Shown here: positions 6,336 through 13,867 of the stretch, one piece after another
Numbering within the stretch: the first letter of the stretch is position 1
Layout of the letters: every line of letters starts with the position of its first letter
Origin: Trueperaceae bacterium
GTDB taxonomy: Bacteria; Deinococcota; Deinococci; Deinococcales; Trueperaceae
Direction: 5' to 3'
Assembly: GCA_007130445.1 (NCBI GenBank)
Contig: SLSM01000191.1
Coordinates: 1 to 16,723, forward strand
Length of the DNA stretch: 16,723 bases
The notes under the pieces: model-generated
Database searches by the model: none
What the model was told of the DNA's origin: nothing
What the model saw: the letters and a program-made list of their open reading frames with translations, nothing else
Translations under genes and position numbers: made by a program

Positions 6336-7020
6336 CCGGGCTGTAGCCGTAGCGCAGACTGGCGAAGATCTTCACCGGCAGCGTCTCGAAGGTGAAGCCG
6401 ACGGTCATGTACGCGATGATGTACTCGTTCAGCGATAGTACGAAGGCGAACACGAACCCGGCGAGCAGGTAGGGGCGCACGTAGGGGAAGACGATCGTGC
6501 GGAACACGGTGCTGCCCGTGGCGCCCATCGTGCGGGCGGCCTCGACCAGCTGCGGGTTGAGGTTCTGCAGCCCGACCGTGAGCGTGGCGAGCGGCAGCGT
6601 GGTGAGGAACACGCCGTGCGAGAACACCACCGTGTAGGGGCGACCGTAGCTCTGCAGCACGATCCACAGCGCCAACGCGCCGAGGGCGGTGATCACCGGC
6701 GGCAGCGCGAACGGTGCCAGGCCGAGCGCCATCACCACCTTGGCGTAGCCGACCCGGTAGCGCCACAGCACGTACGAGAGCGGCAGCGCGATCGACACGG
6801 CGATCAGCGCAGCGAACGTCGCCACGATCAGGCTGTTGACGGCGGGGCGGTACCAGCCGGGATCGGTGAAGGCCGTGCCGTACCAGCGCAGCGACACGCC
6901 CTCGGGCGGGAAGAACAGCACCTGGCGCGGGTTCAGGCTCACGCCGGCCACCACCAGCAGCGGCGCGAGCAGGTACGCGACCACCAGCGCGAACATGGCG
7001 CGGCGCAGCCAGACGTTCAT
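6226..7020 (-). CDS. ABC transporter permease 2 (PotC-type, spermidine/putrescine family)
   Basis: The 264-residue integral membrane protein has about six hydrophobic segments, beginning at residues 8-28. Its cytoplasmic EAA loop is 'EAARTMGATGSTVFRTIVFP', which docks on the ATPase. The 'WYGTAFTDPGWYRPAVNSLIVA' block after the first periplasmic loop is typical of PotC-like permeases. Its ATG overlaps the stop of permease 1 by ATGA, so it is the last gene of the four-gene importer. Its 3' end overlaps the DUF429 reading frame on the other strand. Polyamine-type import is the family role; related systems carry other small organic cations, thiamine or phosphonates, so the substrate is open. Confidence 0.93.
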   Translation of the reverse strand: MNVWLRRAMFALVVAYLLAPLLVVAGVSLNPRQVLFFPPEGVSLRWYGTAFTDPGWYRPAVNSLIVATFAALIAVSIALPLSYVLWRYRVGYAKVVMALGLAPFALPPVITALGALALWIVLQSYGRPYTVVFSHGVFLTTLPLATLTVGLQNLNPQLVEAARTMGATGSTVFRTIVFPYVRPYLLAGFVFAFVLSLNEYIIAYMTVGFTFETLPVKIFASLRYGYSPVMASISVLFFAFAVLVFSLVGRMGDLPRLLGADERE

Positions 7021-7940
7021 CGGGCACGCCCCGGCAGGGCGATGCGCGGGAGGCGGCCGGATCCGATCGCGACGATCGCGAGCGCGATCAGCGAGCTCGC
7101 CACCAACAGCACGATCGCCAGCGACGCCGCCAGCGGCAGGTGGTTCTTCATGATCGCCTGGTCGGTGATGTGCACCGGGATCGTCCACTGCGCCGGCCGC
7201 CCGAGCGTCTGCGGGATCACGTAGGCGCCGAGGACGAAGATGAACACCAGCGCGCCGGTGGCGGCGACCGCACGCTGCACCAGTGGCAGCACGACCGTCA
7301 CGAAGCCGACCAGCGGCGCGGCGCCCATGGTGCCGGCGGCCTCGGGCAGCTCCTGGTCGAGCCGCGAGAAGGTCGGGTAGAGCGACAAGATCGCGAGTGG
7401 CAGCGCGATGAACACGTATGCAAGCAGCACTGCCCACAGGCCCGGGCTCCACGACGCCGCCGCGTCCATCAGGCCGAGCGACACCAGCAGGTTCGAGATG
7501 CCGGAGGTGCGCGACAGCAGCAACGACCAGGCGAAGGCGACGATCACCTCGGAGAGCGAGAGCGACGCCAGCACCAGGACCAGGTAGGGGACCTGCCGAG
7601 CGCGCGGACGGCGCGTGAGCAGGAACGTGAACGGCACCGCCACCACCAGCGTCGCAAGGGTCGCCACCAGCGCCAACACCACCGACACCGCGAGCCGTTC
7701 GAGGTGGAAGGCGTCGAGCGCGCGGGCGTAGTTGTCGGTGACGAACGCCACCTCGAAGAAGCCCGCCTGGATCCGGCGGAAGAAGCCGAGCGCCGCGATG
7801 ATCCCGAGCGGCACCACGAACAGCAGCGTCAGCGCCAGCGTCGGCCAGGCCAACAACGCGTGGGGCCAGGGGCCGTCGCCGCGGTGATCGCTGGCGCCGG
7901 TATCCATCGGCGCGAGCGAGGCGGCGGGCCGCGTGCTCAT
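7017..7940 (-). CDS. ABC transporter permease 1 (PotB-type, spermidine/putrescine family)
   Basis: The 307-residue membrane protein has a short hydrophilic N-terminal tail (about 1-25) and then six predicted membrane segments. The EAA loop is 'EAAGTMGAAPLVGFVTVVLP'. 'VFVPLG'-like hydrophobic sequence in the first segment and 'YVIPQTLGRP' late in the protein fit PotB-like permeases. It pairs with permease 2 to form the channel for the substrate delivered by the periplasmic binding protein. Its start ATG at 7940 overlaps the stop of the ATPase gene by 4 bases, and its stop overlaps the start of permease 2 by 4 bases, giving tight translational coupling. Confidence 0.93.
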   Translation of the reverse strand: MSTRPAASLAPMDTGASDHRGDGPWPHALLAWPTLALTLLFVVPLGIIAALGFFRRIQAGFFEVAFVTDNYARALDAFHLERLAVSVVLALVATLATLVVAVPFTFLLTRRPRARQVPYLVLVLASLSLSEVIVAFAWSLLLSRTSGISNLLVSLGLMDAAASWSPGLWAVLLAYVFIALPLAILSLYPTFSRLDQELPEAAGTMGAAPLVGFVTVVLPLVQRAVAATGALVFIFVLGAYVIPQTLGRPAQWTIPVHITDQAIMKNHLPLAASLAIVLLVASSLIALAIVAIGSGRLPRIALPGRAR

Positions 7941-8992
7941 GCGTTCAGCGCCACGAGGCCCGACGTCGGCAAGGCGACCCAGACCTCGTCGCCGTCGGCG
8001 ACGGCGACGTTGGCGCCGCTCACGACCAGCTCCTGGTCGCCGACGCGCACCCGCGTCTCGACCGTCCAGCCGAGGTCGCGCACCATCGTCACCGTGCCGC
8101 GCAGGGCCGGGCCGGCGGGGGCGGTCGGGTACACGTTCAGCGCCTCAGGGCGCGCGGCCACGGTCAGCTCGCTGCCGACGCTCGGTAGGTCGGCTCCCTC
8201 GACCACCTCGGCACGCACGCCTGCCACCTCGACGGTGCCTGGTGCCACCACGCGGGCGGGGAGGAAGTTGTTGCGGCCGACGAAGTTCGCGACGAAGCGG
8301 TTCACCGGTCGGCGGTAGATGTCGAGCGGCGGGCCGACCTGCTGCACGCGGTTGTCGCCCATCACCACCACCAGGTCGGCCATCGCCATGGCCTCCTCCT
8401 GGTCGTGGGTGACGATGATGGTCGTGATCCCGACGCGCCGCTGCAAGCGCCGCAGCTCCACCTGCATCCCCTCGCGCAGCTTGGCGTCGAGCGCCGAGAG
8501 CGGCTCGTCGAGCAGGAAGAGCGCAGGGTCGAGCGCCAAGGCGCGCGCCATCGCGACGCGCTGGCGCATGCCGCCGGAGAGCTGCGACACGCGCTTGGTC
8601 GCCACGTCGGGCAGCTGCACCAGCGCCAGCAGCTCGAACGCCCGCGCGAGCCGCTCGCGCTTCGCCACACCGCGGATGCGAAGCCCGTAGGCGACGTTCT
8701 CGGCGACGCTCAGGTGGGGGAAGAGCGCGTAGGACTGGAACACCATGCCGACGTCGCGACGGTGCACCGGCACACGCGTCAGGTCGCGCTCGCCGAGCAA
8801 CAGGTGGCCGGAGGTGGGCGTCTCCAGTCCGGCGATGATGCGCAGGAGCGTCGTCTTGCCACACCCGGACGGTCCCACGAAGCAGACCAGCGAGCCGCCG
8901 GGGATGCGAAGGTCGACGTCGGCCAGGGCCACGGTCGCGCCGAAGCGCTTGCCGAGGCCCTGGATGACGAGGTCCGGTCGCGGACCGTTCAG
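7937..8992 (-). CDS. ABC transporter ATP-binding protein (PotA-type) with a CTG start
   Basis: The 351-residue ATPase has Walker A 'GPSGCGKT' (40-47), Q-loop Gln86 in 'VFQSYALFPH', signature 'LSGGM' (138-142), Walker B ending Asp162-Glu163 in 'FLLDEP', and H-loop His196 in 'VTHDQEEAM'. A C-terminal TOBE-type domain occupies about 240-351, as in importers of polyamines, iron or sugars. It energises the two permeases encoded just downstream. The family N-terminus ('LVIQGLGKRFG') is preceded only by CTG codons in this frame. The CTG at 8992 makes a CTGA overlap with the stop of the binding-protein gene, mirroring the ATGA junctions of the next two genes, so I chose it. GGAG lies 11 bases upstream. 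Confidence 0.93.
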   Translation of the reverse strand: MNGPRPDLVIQGLGKRFGATVALADVDLRIPGGSLVCFVGPSGCGKTTLLRIIAGLETPTSGHLLLGERDLTRVPVHRRDVGMVFQSYALFPHLSVAENVAYGLRIRGVAKRERLARAFELLALVQLPDVATKRVSQLSGGMRQRVAMARALALDPALFLLDEPLSALDAKLREGMQVELRRLQRRVGITTIIVTHDQEEAMAMADLVVVMGDNRVQQVGPPLDIYRRPVNRFVANFVGRNNFLPARVVAPGTVEVAGVRAEVVEGADLPSVGSELTVAARPEALNVYPTAPAGPALRGTVTMVRDLGWTVETRVRVGDQELVVSGANVAVADGDEVWVALPTSGLVALNA

Positions 8993-10041
8993 CGGGTGAC
9001 GCGCTCCGCCCAGACTTGGTTCAGCCAGTCGCCGCGCTCGAGGTACATGTCGTAGCGGGGCACGATCGGATCGCCCGCGTCGCTGACGAACGCGAACTCC
9101 TCGTCGCTCAGCGTCAGGTACTCGCGCTCGACGGTCGGCGCCGTGCCGATGCTGCGGGCCACGAGGTCCTGGATCTCGGGTTGGGAGAACCAGTCGATGA
9201 ACACGTGCGCCTCGTCGACCATCGACGACGCTCGGGTCACGGCCCACGAGCCGGAGTCGAGGACGCCGCCTTCGGCCGGGAAGGTGGAGCGCACCGGGAA
9301 GCCCTCGTCGGCGGCGATGCCGGTGACGTCGTGGTAGTACTGCCCCATCGGGATCTCGCCCGACTGCAGCGCCTGTTGGAACTGGCCCTCGTCGCGGTAC
9401 CAGAGCTGCACGTTCGGCTGCAGCTCGGTCAGCTTGTCGACCACCTGGAGGATGCCCTCCTCGGTGTCGAGGATCTCGGTGCCTCCGAAGAAGGTGGCGG
9501 CGGTGATCTCGAGCAGGAACGAGTTCTCGGGCAGCGCCAACAGGCCGAGCGAGTTGCGGTGGTCGCCCCAGAGTTCGGCCCAGCTGGTGGGCGCCGTGGG
9601 GTAGGTGTCGGTGTTGGTGACGAGCGTGACGAACCACGACACGGCGCCCACGCCGACCAGACGGCCCTGGGCGTCGCGGTTCACGAGCGCCGGACGGACG
9701 AACTCGACGTTCGGCAGGCGCTCCTCGTCGAGCGCGACCCAGAGGTCGCTGGTCATGCCGCGCTGCAGCGGCCCCTGCGACATCATCGAGACGTCGGCCG
9801 GCGCCTGGCCGGCGCGGGCGGCGGTCTCGAGTTGCACGAGCCAGGCCATGCCGGTGGGCGCGGCGATCGACTCGACGGCGATCCCGGTCTCCTCGGTGAA
9901 GCGCGGGAAGATGTGCGCGTCGAAGCTGTCCTGGAAGTAGCCGCCGTAGACGGCGACCTTCAGCGCCTGCGCGGCGGCGGTACCGCCCACGAGGGCGAGG
10001 ACGAGCGCTGCGATCACGAAACGGGTCCGGTGGAACGTCAT
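8989..10041 (-). CDS. Periplasmic substrate-binding protein of the ABC importer (PotD-like)
   Basis: The 350-residue protein has a signal peptide (basic MTFHRTR, hydrophobic core, cleavage near AAAQA at about 24-26). There is no lipobox cysteine, so it should be a soluble periplasmic protein and not a lipoprotein. The mature part starts 'LKVAVYGGYFQDSF' and contains 'FTEETGIAVE', 'PADVSMMSQGPLQRG' and 'IPMGQYYHDVTG'. This is the pattern of bacterial extracellular binding proteins of the spermidine/putrescine and related groups. The start ATG at 10041 has AGGAG 6-10 bases upstream. The gene is the first of the four coupled importer genes and has its own promoter (10096-10124). The ligand cannot be read from the sequence. 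Confidence 0.9.
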   Translation of the reverse strand: MTFHRTRFVIAALVLALVGGTAAAQALKVAVYGGYFQDSFDAHIFPRFTEETGIAVESIAAPTGMAWLVQLETAARAGQAPADVSMMSQGPLQRGMTSDLWVALDEERLPNVEFVRPALVNRDAQGRLVGVGAVSWFVTLVTNTDTYPTAPTSWAELWGDHRNSLGLLALPENSFLLEITAATFFGGTEILDTEEGILQVVDKLTELQPNVQLWYRDEGQFQQALQSGEIPMGQYYHDVTGIAADEGFPVRSTFPAEGGVLDSGSWAVTRASSMVDEAHVFIDWFSQPEIQDLVARSIGTAPTVEREYLTLSDEEFAFVSDAGDPIVPRYDMYLERGDWLNQVWAERVTR

Positions 10042-10095
10042 GGGAACTCCTCACCTGCCCGGCACGGCCCGGTCGGCCGGCGCGGAAGCCGGTAG

Positions 10096-10124
10096 ATCAT
10101 ACATCCGCACGTGCGAACATGCCA
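10096..10124 (-). promoter_or_regulatory. Predicted promoter of the ABC importer, with an operator-like palindrome in its spacer
   Basis: TATGAT (10101-10096) is a 5-of-6 match to the -10 consensus, lying 54 bases before the binding-protein start. The -35 position (TGGCAT, 10124-10119, 17-base spacer) is weak. The spacer contains a perfect 10-base palindrome, CGCACGTGCG (10106-10115). A palindrome between -35 and -10 is a typical operator position, so substrate-dependent repression is plausible. The rest of the gap 10042-10160 is a GC-rich leader. Confidence 0.5.
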
Positions 10125-10160
10125 TCGCCGTTCGTTCCGGCGCGCCTGGTGCGAGGCACC

Positions 10161-11384
10161 TCAGCGATCGACGTCGCGCAACGCGGCCGCGAGTCGCGAG
10201 ACGCCCTCGCGCAGCGCTGCGGGCCGCTGATGGGCGAAGCACAGGCGCAGGTGTTCGCGCGGGTCGAGTGCAGGGGTCGCAGCGCCAGCTGCACGATCGC
10301 TGGTCGACGTCGCCGTCACACGCTCGGGAGCAGCCACGAACGGCGTGCCCGACGCCACCCTCACCGCGTGTCGCGCAAACGCGGCCCGCGCGCCGGGCGA
10401 ATCGGCATCGAGCCCAGGCACGCGCGCCCACAGGAAGTACCCGCCTCGCGCCGGCGCGAAGCTCGCCTGCGGCAGCTCGGTGCCGAGCGCCGCGGCGAGC
10501 GCCGCGTGGCGCTCGCGCAACCGCTCGCGGACCAGCGCCACGTGCGCGCTCAGCTCGCCGCTCACGATCGCCTCGCGCACCAGCGCCGCCGCGAACGGGT
10601 TCATGCCGCCGCCGCTGCGCAGCAGGCCGCACGACGCGATGCGCGCGAGGTCGGAAGCGGGGCCCTCGATCCAGCCGAGGCGCAGCCCGGGCGAGAGCAC
10701 CTTCGAGACGGAGTTCAGGCTCAGCACGCGCTCCGGGTCGAGCGCGGCGAGGCTGCGAGGCGGCGCCGTCCGCGCGCCCGCGGGTTCCGCCTCGAACCCG
10801 GTGAGGCGGTAGACCTCGTCGGCGACGAGACGCACGCCGTGACGGGCGGCGAGCTCGACGACCGCCACCTGGCGCTCCGGCGACAGCGTCGTTCCCGTCG
10901 GGTTCGCGAACGCGGGCACCAGGTAGAGGAGCGCCGCGGGGCCCGCGCGCAGCGCTTCTTCCAGCGCCTCGGCAACGACCCCGCCGGCGTCGCTGGCGAT
11001 CCCCTCCACGCGCAGGCCGTGATCGGTGAACTGCGCCAGCGCCAGGTGATACGTGGGGTCGGCGACCAGCACCCGGTCGCCGGGGCGCGTGAAGAGCGTG
11101 CACACCAGGTGGAGCGCCAGCGACGCGCCGGCGGTCAGGAACACGCGCTCCGGCGCCACCTCGCCGGCGCCCTCGCTCGCGAGCCAGTCCGAGAGCGAGG
11201 CGCGGGCGCCGGCGTCGCCGGGCTCGAAGCCGTACTGCAGCAGGTCGGGATCGAGGCGGGCCGTGGCGCGTGCGGCGGCTCGTTGCACCAGGTCGGCCGG
11301 CAGCAGGTCCCGGCCCGGGTCGCCGCGCGCCAAGTCGATCACGCCCTCGGCGCGGCCGTGTTGGGTGGTGACGTCGCAGCCCAC
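10161..11384 (-). CDS. Class I/II PLP-dependent aminotransferase
   Basis: The 407-residue protein shows the fold-type I aminotransferase pattern: 'LTAGASLALHLV' (phosphate-side glycine region), 'DPTYHLAL', Asn161 in 'ANPTGT', Asp189 and Tyr192 in 'VADEVYRL', Schiff-base Lys228 in 'SVSKVLSPGLRLGW' and the nearby Arg235, then a C-terminal arginine region 'LRLCFAH'. It resembles the group including 2-aminoadipate and MocR-related aminotransferases, but has no N-terminal DNA-binding domain. The amino donor is unknown. The GTG at 11384 is the chosen start because a strong promoter ends six bases before it; there is no ribosome-binding site. It lies just upstream of the importer on the same strand, suggesting it may act on an imported amine or amino acid. 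Confidence 0.88.
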   Translation of the reverse strand: MGCDVTTQHGRAEGVIDLARGDPGRDLLPADLVQRAAARATARLDPDLLQYGFEPGDAGARASLSDWLASEGAGEVAPERVFLTAGASLALHLVCTLFTRPGDRVLVADPTYHLALAQFTDHGLRVEGIASDAGGVVAEALEEALRAGPAALLYLVPAFANPTGTTLSPERQVAVVELAARHGVRLVADEVYRLTGFEAEPAGARTAPPRSLAALDPERVLSLNSVSKVLSPGLRLGWIEGPASDLARIASCGLLRSGGGMNPFAAALVREAIVSGELSAHVALVRERLRERHAALAAALGTELPQASFAPARGGYFLWARVPGLDADSPGARAAFARHAVRVASGTPFVAAPERVTATSTSDRAAGAATPALDPREHLRLCFAHQRPAALREGVSRLAAALRDVDR

Positions 11385-11390
11385 CGTTGG

Positions 11391-11419
11391 AGTATCCCGA
11401 GCGCCGCCGGCGCTGTCAA
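11391..11419 (-). promoter_or_regulatory. Leaderless promoter of the aminotransferase gene
   Basis: A perfect -35 TTGACA (11419-11414), a 17-base spacer and GATACT (11396-11391) are followed by only six bases before the GTG at 11384. Transcription should start at or next to the start codon, giving a leaderless mRNA. Confidence 0.75.
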
Positions 11420-11495
11420 CGGCGACACTCGGCGGGCGGTCGCTTCCACTGGCTGCCGCGCGCCCGCGGACCCACGCCGAGGCGCCGGCGACCGG

Positions 11496-11523
11496 TACGA
11501 TCGACCGCGTGATGACACGATGA
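11496..11523 (+). promoter_or_regulatory. Possible -10 box and mini-ORF before the dehydrogenase gene
   Basis: TACGAT (11496-11501) lies seven bases before a GTG at 11509 that opens GTG-ATG-ACA-CGA-TGA. The stop of this 4-codon frame shares ATGA with the dehydrogenase start at 11520. No Shine-Dalgarno is present, so a leaderless mini-ORF feeding ribosomes to the gene is possible. No -35 box is visible. The gap 11385-11519 is otherwise only the divergent promoter region. Confidence 0.3.
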
Positions 11524-12671
11524 GCGTCCTCCAGACCGCACCCACGGCGCTGATACGCGGCGACGACGCCATCGAGGCGCTCGCTCGGCGCTTCGGCGTC
11601 GGCTCGCGCGTGCTCGTGGTGCACGGCCCCGTCGGGTTCTCCATGGTGAACGAGCGCCTCGCCGCAGCGCTGGAGCGCGCCGGCGTGGTGGCCGTCGCCG
11701 CGCTGCACGAGGGGCCCTGTTGCGGCAGCGCCATCGATGCCCACGCCGCAGCGGCCGAGCGCGAGCGCGTCGACTGGGTGCTCGGGGTCGGCGGTGGCCG
11801 CGTGATCGACGCCGCCAAGGGTGCGGCGCAGCGCACGCGTACCCCCTTCGCGTCGCTCCCGACCAGCCCCGCCACCTGCGCCGCAACCGCACCCACCGTG
11901 GTGCTCTACGACGAGCGCGGCGCGCACGTCGAGGCGCTCGAGGGGGGTACGTCCGCGGCGGCGTGTGCGCTCGATCCCGACCTGCTCGCGTCGGCGCCCG
12001 AGCGACTCCTGGCTGCCGGCATCGTGGACGCCTGGGCGAAGGTCCACGAGGTGCGCCTCACAGCCGCGCGTCTCGACGCTGTCGGCGCCACGACCCGTGC
12101 TGCACTGGCGCTCGTCGACGACCTCGCTGCGCTGCTGCGCGAGCACGCCCACGCAGCCATGGCTGCCGGCCCTGGTGGCGCGCGCGACGCCTCGCTCCTC
12201 CCGACGCGGCGGCTCGTGGCCGAGGCGGTGGTGGTCTACCCGGGGCTGATCGGCGGTCTGGCCGGCGCCGATGCCAAGCTGGCGCTGGCGCACCCCCTGC
12301 ACGACGCCCTGACGCAGCTGCCGGGCGCTCGGGCCGCGCTGCACGGCGAGAAGGTCGGCTTCGGGACGCTGGTGCAGCTGCGCCTCGCGGGGCTCGACGG
12401 TCGCGACGCGAGCATCGAGACCCGCGTGGACGCGATGCGCGCCGAGGCGGCCGCCTATGCGGCGCTGGGCGTGGTCTGTCACCTCGAGGCGCTCGGTTGC
12501 GGCGAGGCCCGCTCGGGCGACGCCCTGGAGCGTACGGTCCGGCGTGCCTTGGCCGACGACTCGGTGCATAACGCGTTGCCGGCCCTCAGCCACGAGACGC
12601 TGCGCTCGGCGGTCTGCGAGGTCGACGACTGGGTGCGGCGGACGCATGGCTTGGGCGGTCGGTCGGGGTGA
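11520..12671 (+). CDS. Iron-containing alcohol dehydrogenase family protein (glycerol dehydrogenase-like)
   Basis: The 383-residue protein carries the NAD-binding 'GVGGGRVIDAAKGAA' (89-103), then 'LPTSPATCAATAPT' (113-126). Metal ligands Asp170 ('GIVDAWAKVHE'), His258 ('AHPLHDAL') and His275 ('LHGEKVGFG') have the same 17-residue His-His spacing as in glycerol dehydrogenases. These blocks fit the GldA / hydroxycarboxylate dehydrogenase branch of the family, NAD(P)-dependent and cytoplasmic. The substrate is not determinable; hydroxycarboxylic acids are as likely as glycerol. The start ATG at 11520 is the first in frame and lacks a Shine-Dalgarno. It overlaps the following acetyltransferase by GTGA, so the two are co-expressed. 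Confidence 0.88.
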   Translation: MSVLQTAPTALIRGDDAIEALARRFGVGSRVLVVHGPVGFSMVNERLAAALERAGVVAVAALHEGPCCGSAIDAHAAAAERERVDWVLGVGGGRVIDAAKGAAQRTRTPFASLPTSPATCAATAPTVVLYDERGAHVEALEGGTSAAACALDPDLLASAPERLLAAGIVDAWAKVHEVRLTAARLDAVGATTRAALALVDDLAALLREHAHAAMAAGPGGARDASLLPTRRLVAEAVVVYPGLIGGLAGADAKLALAHPLHDALTQLPGARAALHGEKVGFGTLVQLRLAGLDGRDASIETRVDAMRAEAAAYAALGVVCHLEALGCGEARSGDALERTVRRALADDSVHNALPALSHETLRSAVCEVDDWVRRTHGLGGRSG

Positions 12672-13177
12672 TCACGGTCCGCCCTGAGCGTGCTGGTGAC
12701 GAAGCCGGGGTGCGCCGCGTGAACCTCGCCGCGTTCGAGACGGCGATGGAGGCCGACCTCGTCGACGCGCTGCGAGCCGCGGCGCGCCCGTACGTCGCGT
12801 TCGTCGCCGTCGACGGCGACGAGATCGTCGGCCACGTCTCGTTCACGCCGGTCACCGTGGGCGACGCAGACGTCGGTGCGATGGCCTTGGCGCCCCTCGC
12901 GGTGCTGCCTGCGCGCCAGGGGCAGGGGATCGGCTCGCGTCTCACACGCGAGGGCCTCGAGTATCTGCGCGACGACGGCTGCTCGTTCGTGGTCCTGGTC
13001 GGTCACGCGTCGTACTACCCGCGCTTCGGGTTCGTGCCCGCCTCGCACCTCGGGCTGACGTGCCAGTGGCCAGACGTGCCCGACGACGTCTGGTTGGTCG
13101 CCGTGCTCGACCCTGCAGAGGTGCCGCCGAACGGTGGGGCGGTGCGTTTCGAGCGGGCGTTCGGCGACACCGTGTAG
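12668..13177 (+). CDS. GNAT-family N-acetyltransferase (YhbS-like)
   Basis: The 169-residue protein has the GNAT layout. The N-terminal strand is 'ITVRPERAGDEAGVRRVNLAAF', and beta-strand 'IVGHVSFTPV' follows. The acetyl-CoA loop is 'LPARQGQGIGSRL' (80-92; the R/Q-x-x-G-x-G pattern). 'VLVGHASYYPRFGFVPAS' (109-126) is the hallmark of the YhbS subgroup. It would transfer an acetyl group from acetyl-CoA to an unknown small molecule or protein. The GTG start at 12668 overlaps the dehydrogenase stop by 4 bases. Its stop is 25 bases from the stop of the opposing DinB-like gene. Confidence 0.88.
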   Translation: MITVRPERAGDEAGVRRVNLAAFETAMEADLVDALRAAARPYVAFVAVDGDEIVGHVSFTPVTVGDADVGAMALAPLAVLPARQGQGIGSRLTREGLEYLRDDGCSFVVLVGHASYYPRFGFVPASHLGLTCQWPDVPDDVWLVAVLDPAEVPPNGGAVRFERAFGDTV

Positions 13178-13202
13178 GGCGACGGCGGGGTTCGCGTGTG
13201 CG

Positions 13203-13763
13203 TCAGCCGCCAGGTCGCGATGGACGATGCGATCCGGAGCCCACCCATTCCACGCCCGAGCCCGTCGCCATGCGCAGGCGCTCGATGAGCTGACCGGTGT
13301 GGTGCTGCAGGTGGCGTAGGTTCACCAGCTGGTGCTCGAGCTTGGACATGGCGTACCACGGGAACCCGCTCTCGGCCGCGGTGAGGTCGAGAGCGTCCGC
13401 GCTGGCGTCCAGCGTGGCGATCAGGTGCTCGGCGAAGGCGAGCACGTGCGCCTTCGGGTACGGGTCGGGGAGCAGCGGGAGCGCCGAGTCCGGGTCGGCG
13501 GGTCCCGTGAGGGCGCCTGTGTTCTGCACGTCGCCCTGATGGCCCGCGAACGGACGAAACGCGTCGATGCCGGGGTGCAGGTAGAGATGGGTGTAGAAGA
13601 GCGTGTGGTAGGCGATCTGCCAGAAGGCGTTGTCGGCCACGCCGTCCGTCCAGCGATCGTCGGGGAAGCGCTCGACCGCCGTGCGGAGCATGGACAGTCC
13701 GGCGTGGTACTGGCGCTTCAGCGTCGTGCGGATCGGCTCGTCGCGTGCGCTCGTCGTGTCCAT
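13203..13763 (-). CDS. DinB-like putative metal-dependent protein
   Basis: The 186-residue, mostly helical protein contains 'NAFWQIAYHTLFYTHLYLH' (45-63) and 'LRHLQHHTGQLIERLR' (149-164). The DinB/YfiT four-helix-bundle family places three His around a metal in this pattern; His53, His151 and His154 or His155 are the likely ligands. Family members include thiol transferases and stress-induced proteins, but most have no known substrate. I chose the ATG at 13763 because a -10 box ends six bases before it. A longer in-frame ATG at 13823 adds an unrelated His-rich stretch and would pass through the promoter. Confidence 0.8.
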   Translation of the reverse strand: MDTTSARDEPIRTTLKRQYHAGLSMLRTAVERFPDDRWTDGVADNAFWQIAYHTLFYTHLYLHPGIDAFRPFAGHQGDVQNTGALTGPADPDSALPLLPDPYPKAHVLAFAEHLIATLDASADALDLTAAESGFPWYAMSKLEHQLVNLRHLQHHTGQLIERLRMATGSGVEWVGSGSHRPSRPGG

Positions 13764-13769
13764 GCGCAG

Positions 13770-13792
13770 ACGATACGCATCCGTTGCATGCA
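13770..13792 (-). promoter_or_regulatory. Leaderless promoter of the DinB-like gene
   Basis: TATCGT (13775-13770) is followed by six bases and the ATG at 13763, so the mRNA is probably leaderless. No -35 box is recognisable at the right distance. The spacer contains the perfect palindrome TGCATGCA (13785-13792), and a second one, CATGCATG, lies at 13817-13824 towards the divergent gene. These may be operator sites. Confidence 0.4.
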
Positions 13793-13867
13793 GGGGTGGC
13801 GAGTGCCGGCCGTGACCATGCATGATGCGCCCAGCTGGAGATCGATGCTCGAGGAGGGGGCCGCAGC

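Noticed and set aside
9016..10095. A 359-codon plus-strand open frame opposite the substrate-binding protein
   Set aside because: It is the antisense of a gene with a signal peptide and family motifs; its composition is typical of a shadow frame and it has no domain.
10148..10160. Small hairpin (5-bp stem, 3-base loop) right after the aminotransferase stop
   Set aside because: Too short, and not followed by a T-run, so I would not call it a terminator.
10119..11519. Upstream extension of the dehydrogenase frame over the aminotransferase
   Set aside because: The frame is open by GC bias only; the family N-terminus starts at the ATG at 11520 and the extension is antisense to the aminotransferase.
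11385..12647. Upstream extension of the aminotransferase frame to 12647
   Set aside because: It is antisense to the dehydrogenase and crosses the TTGACA-N17-GATACT promoter; homology begins near the GTG at 11384.
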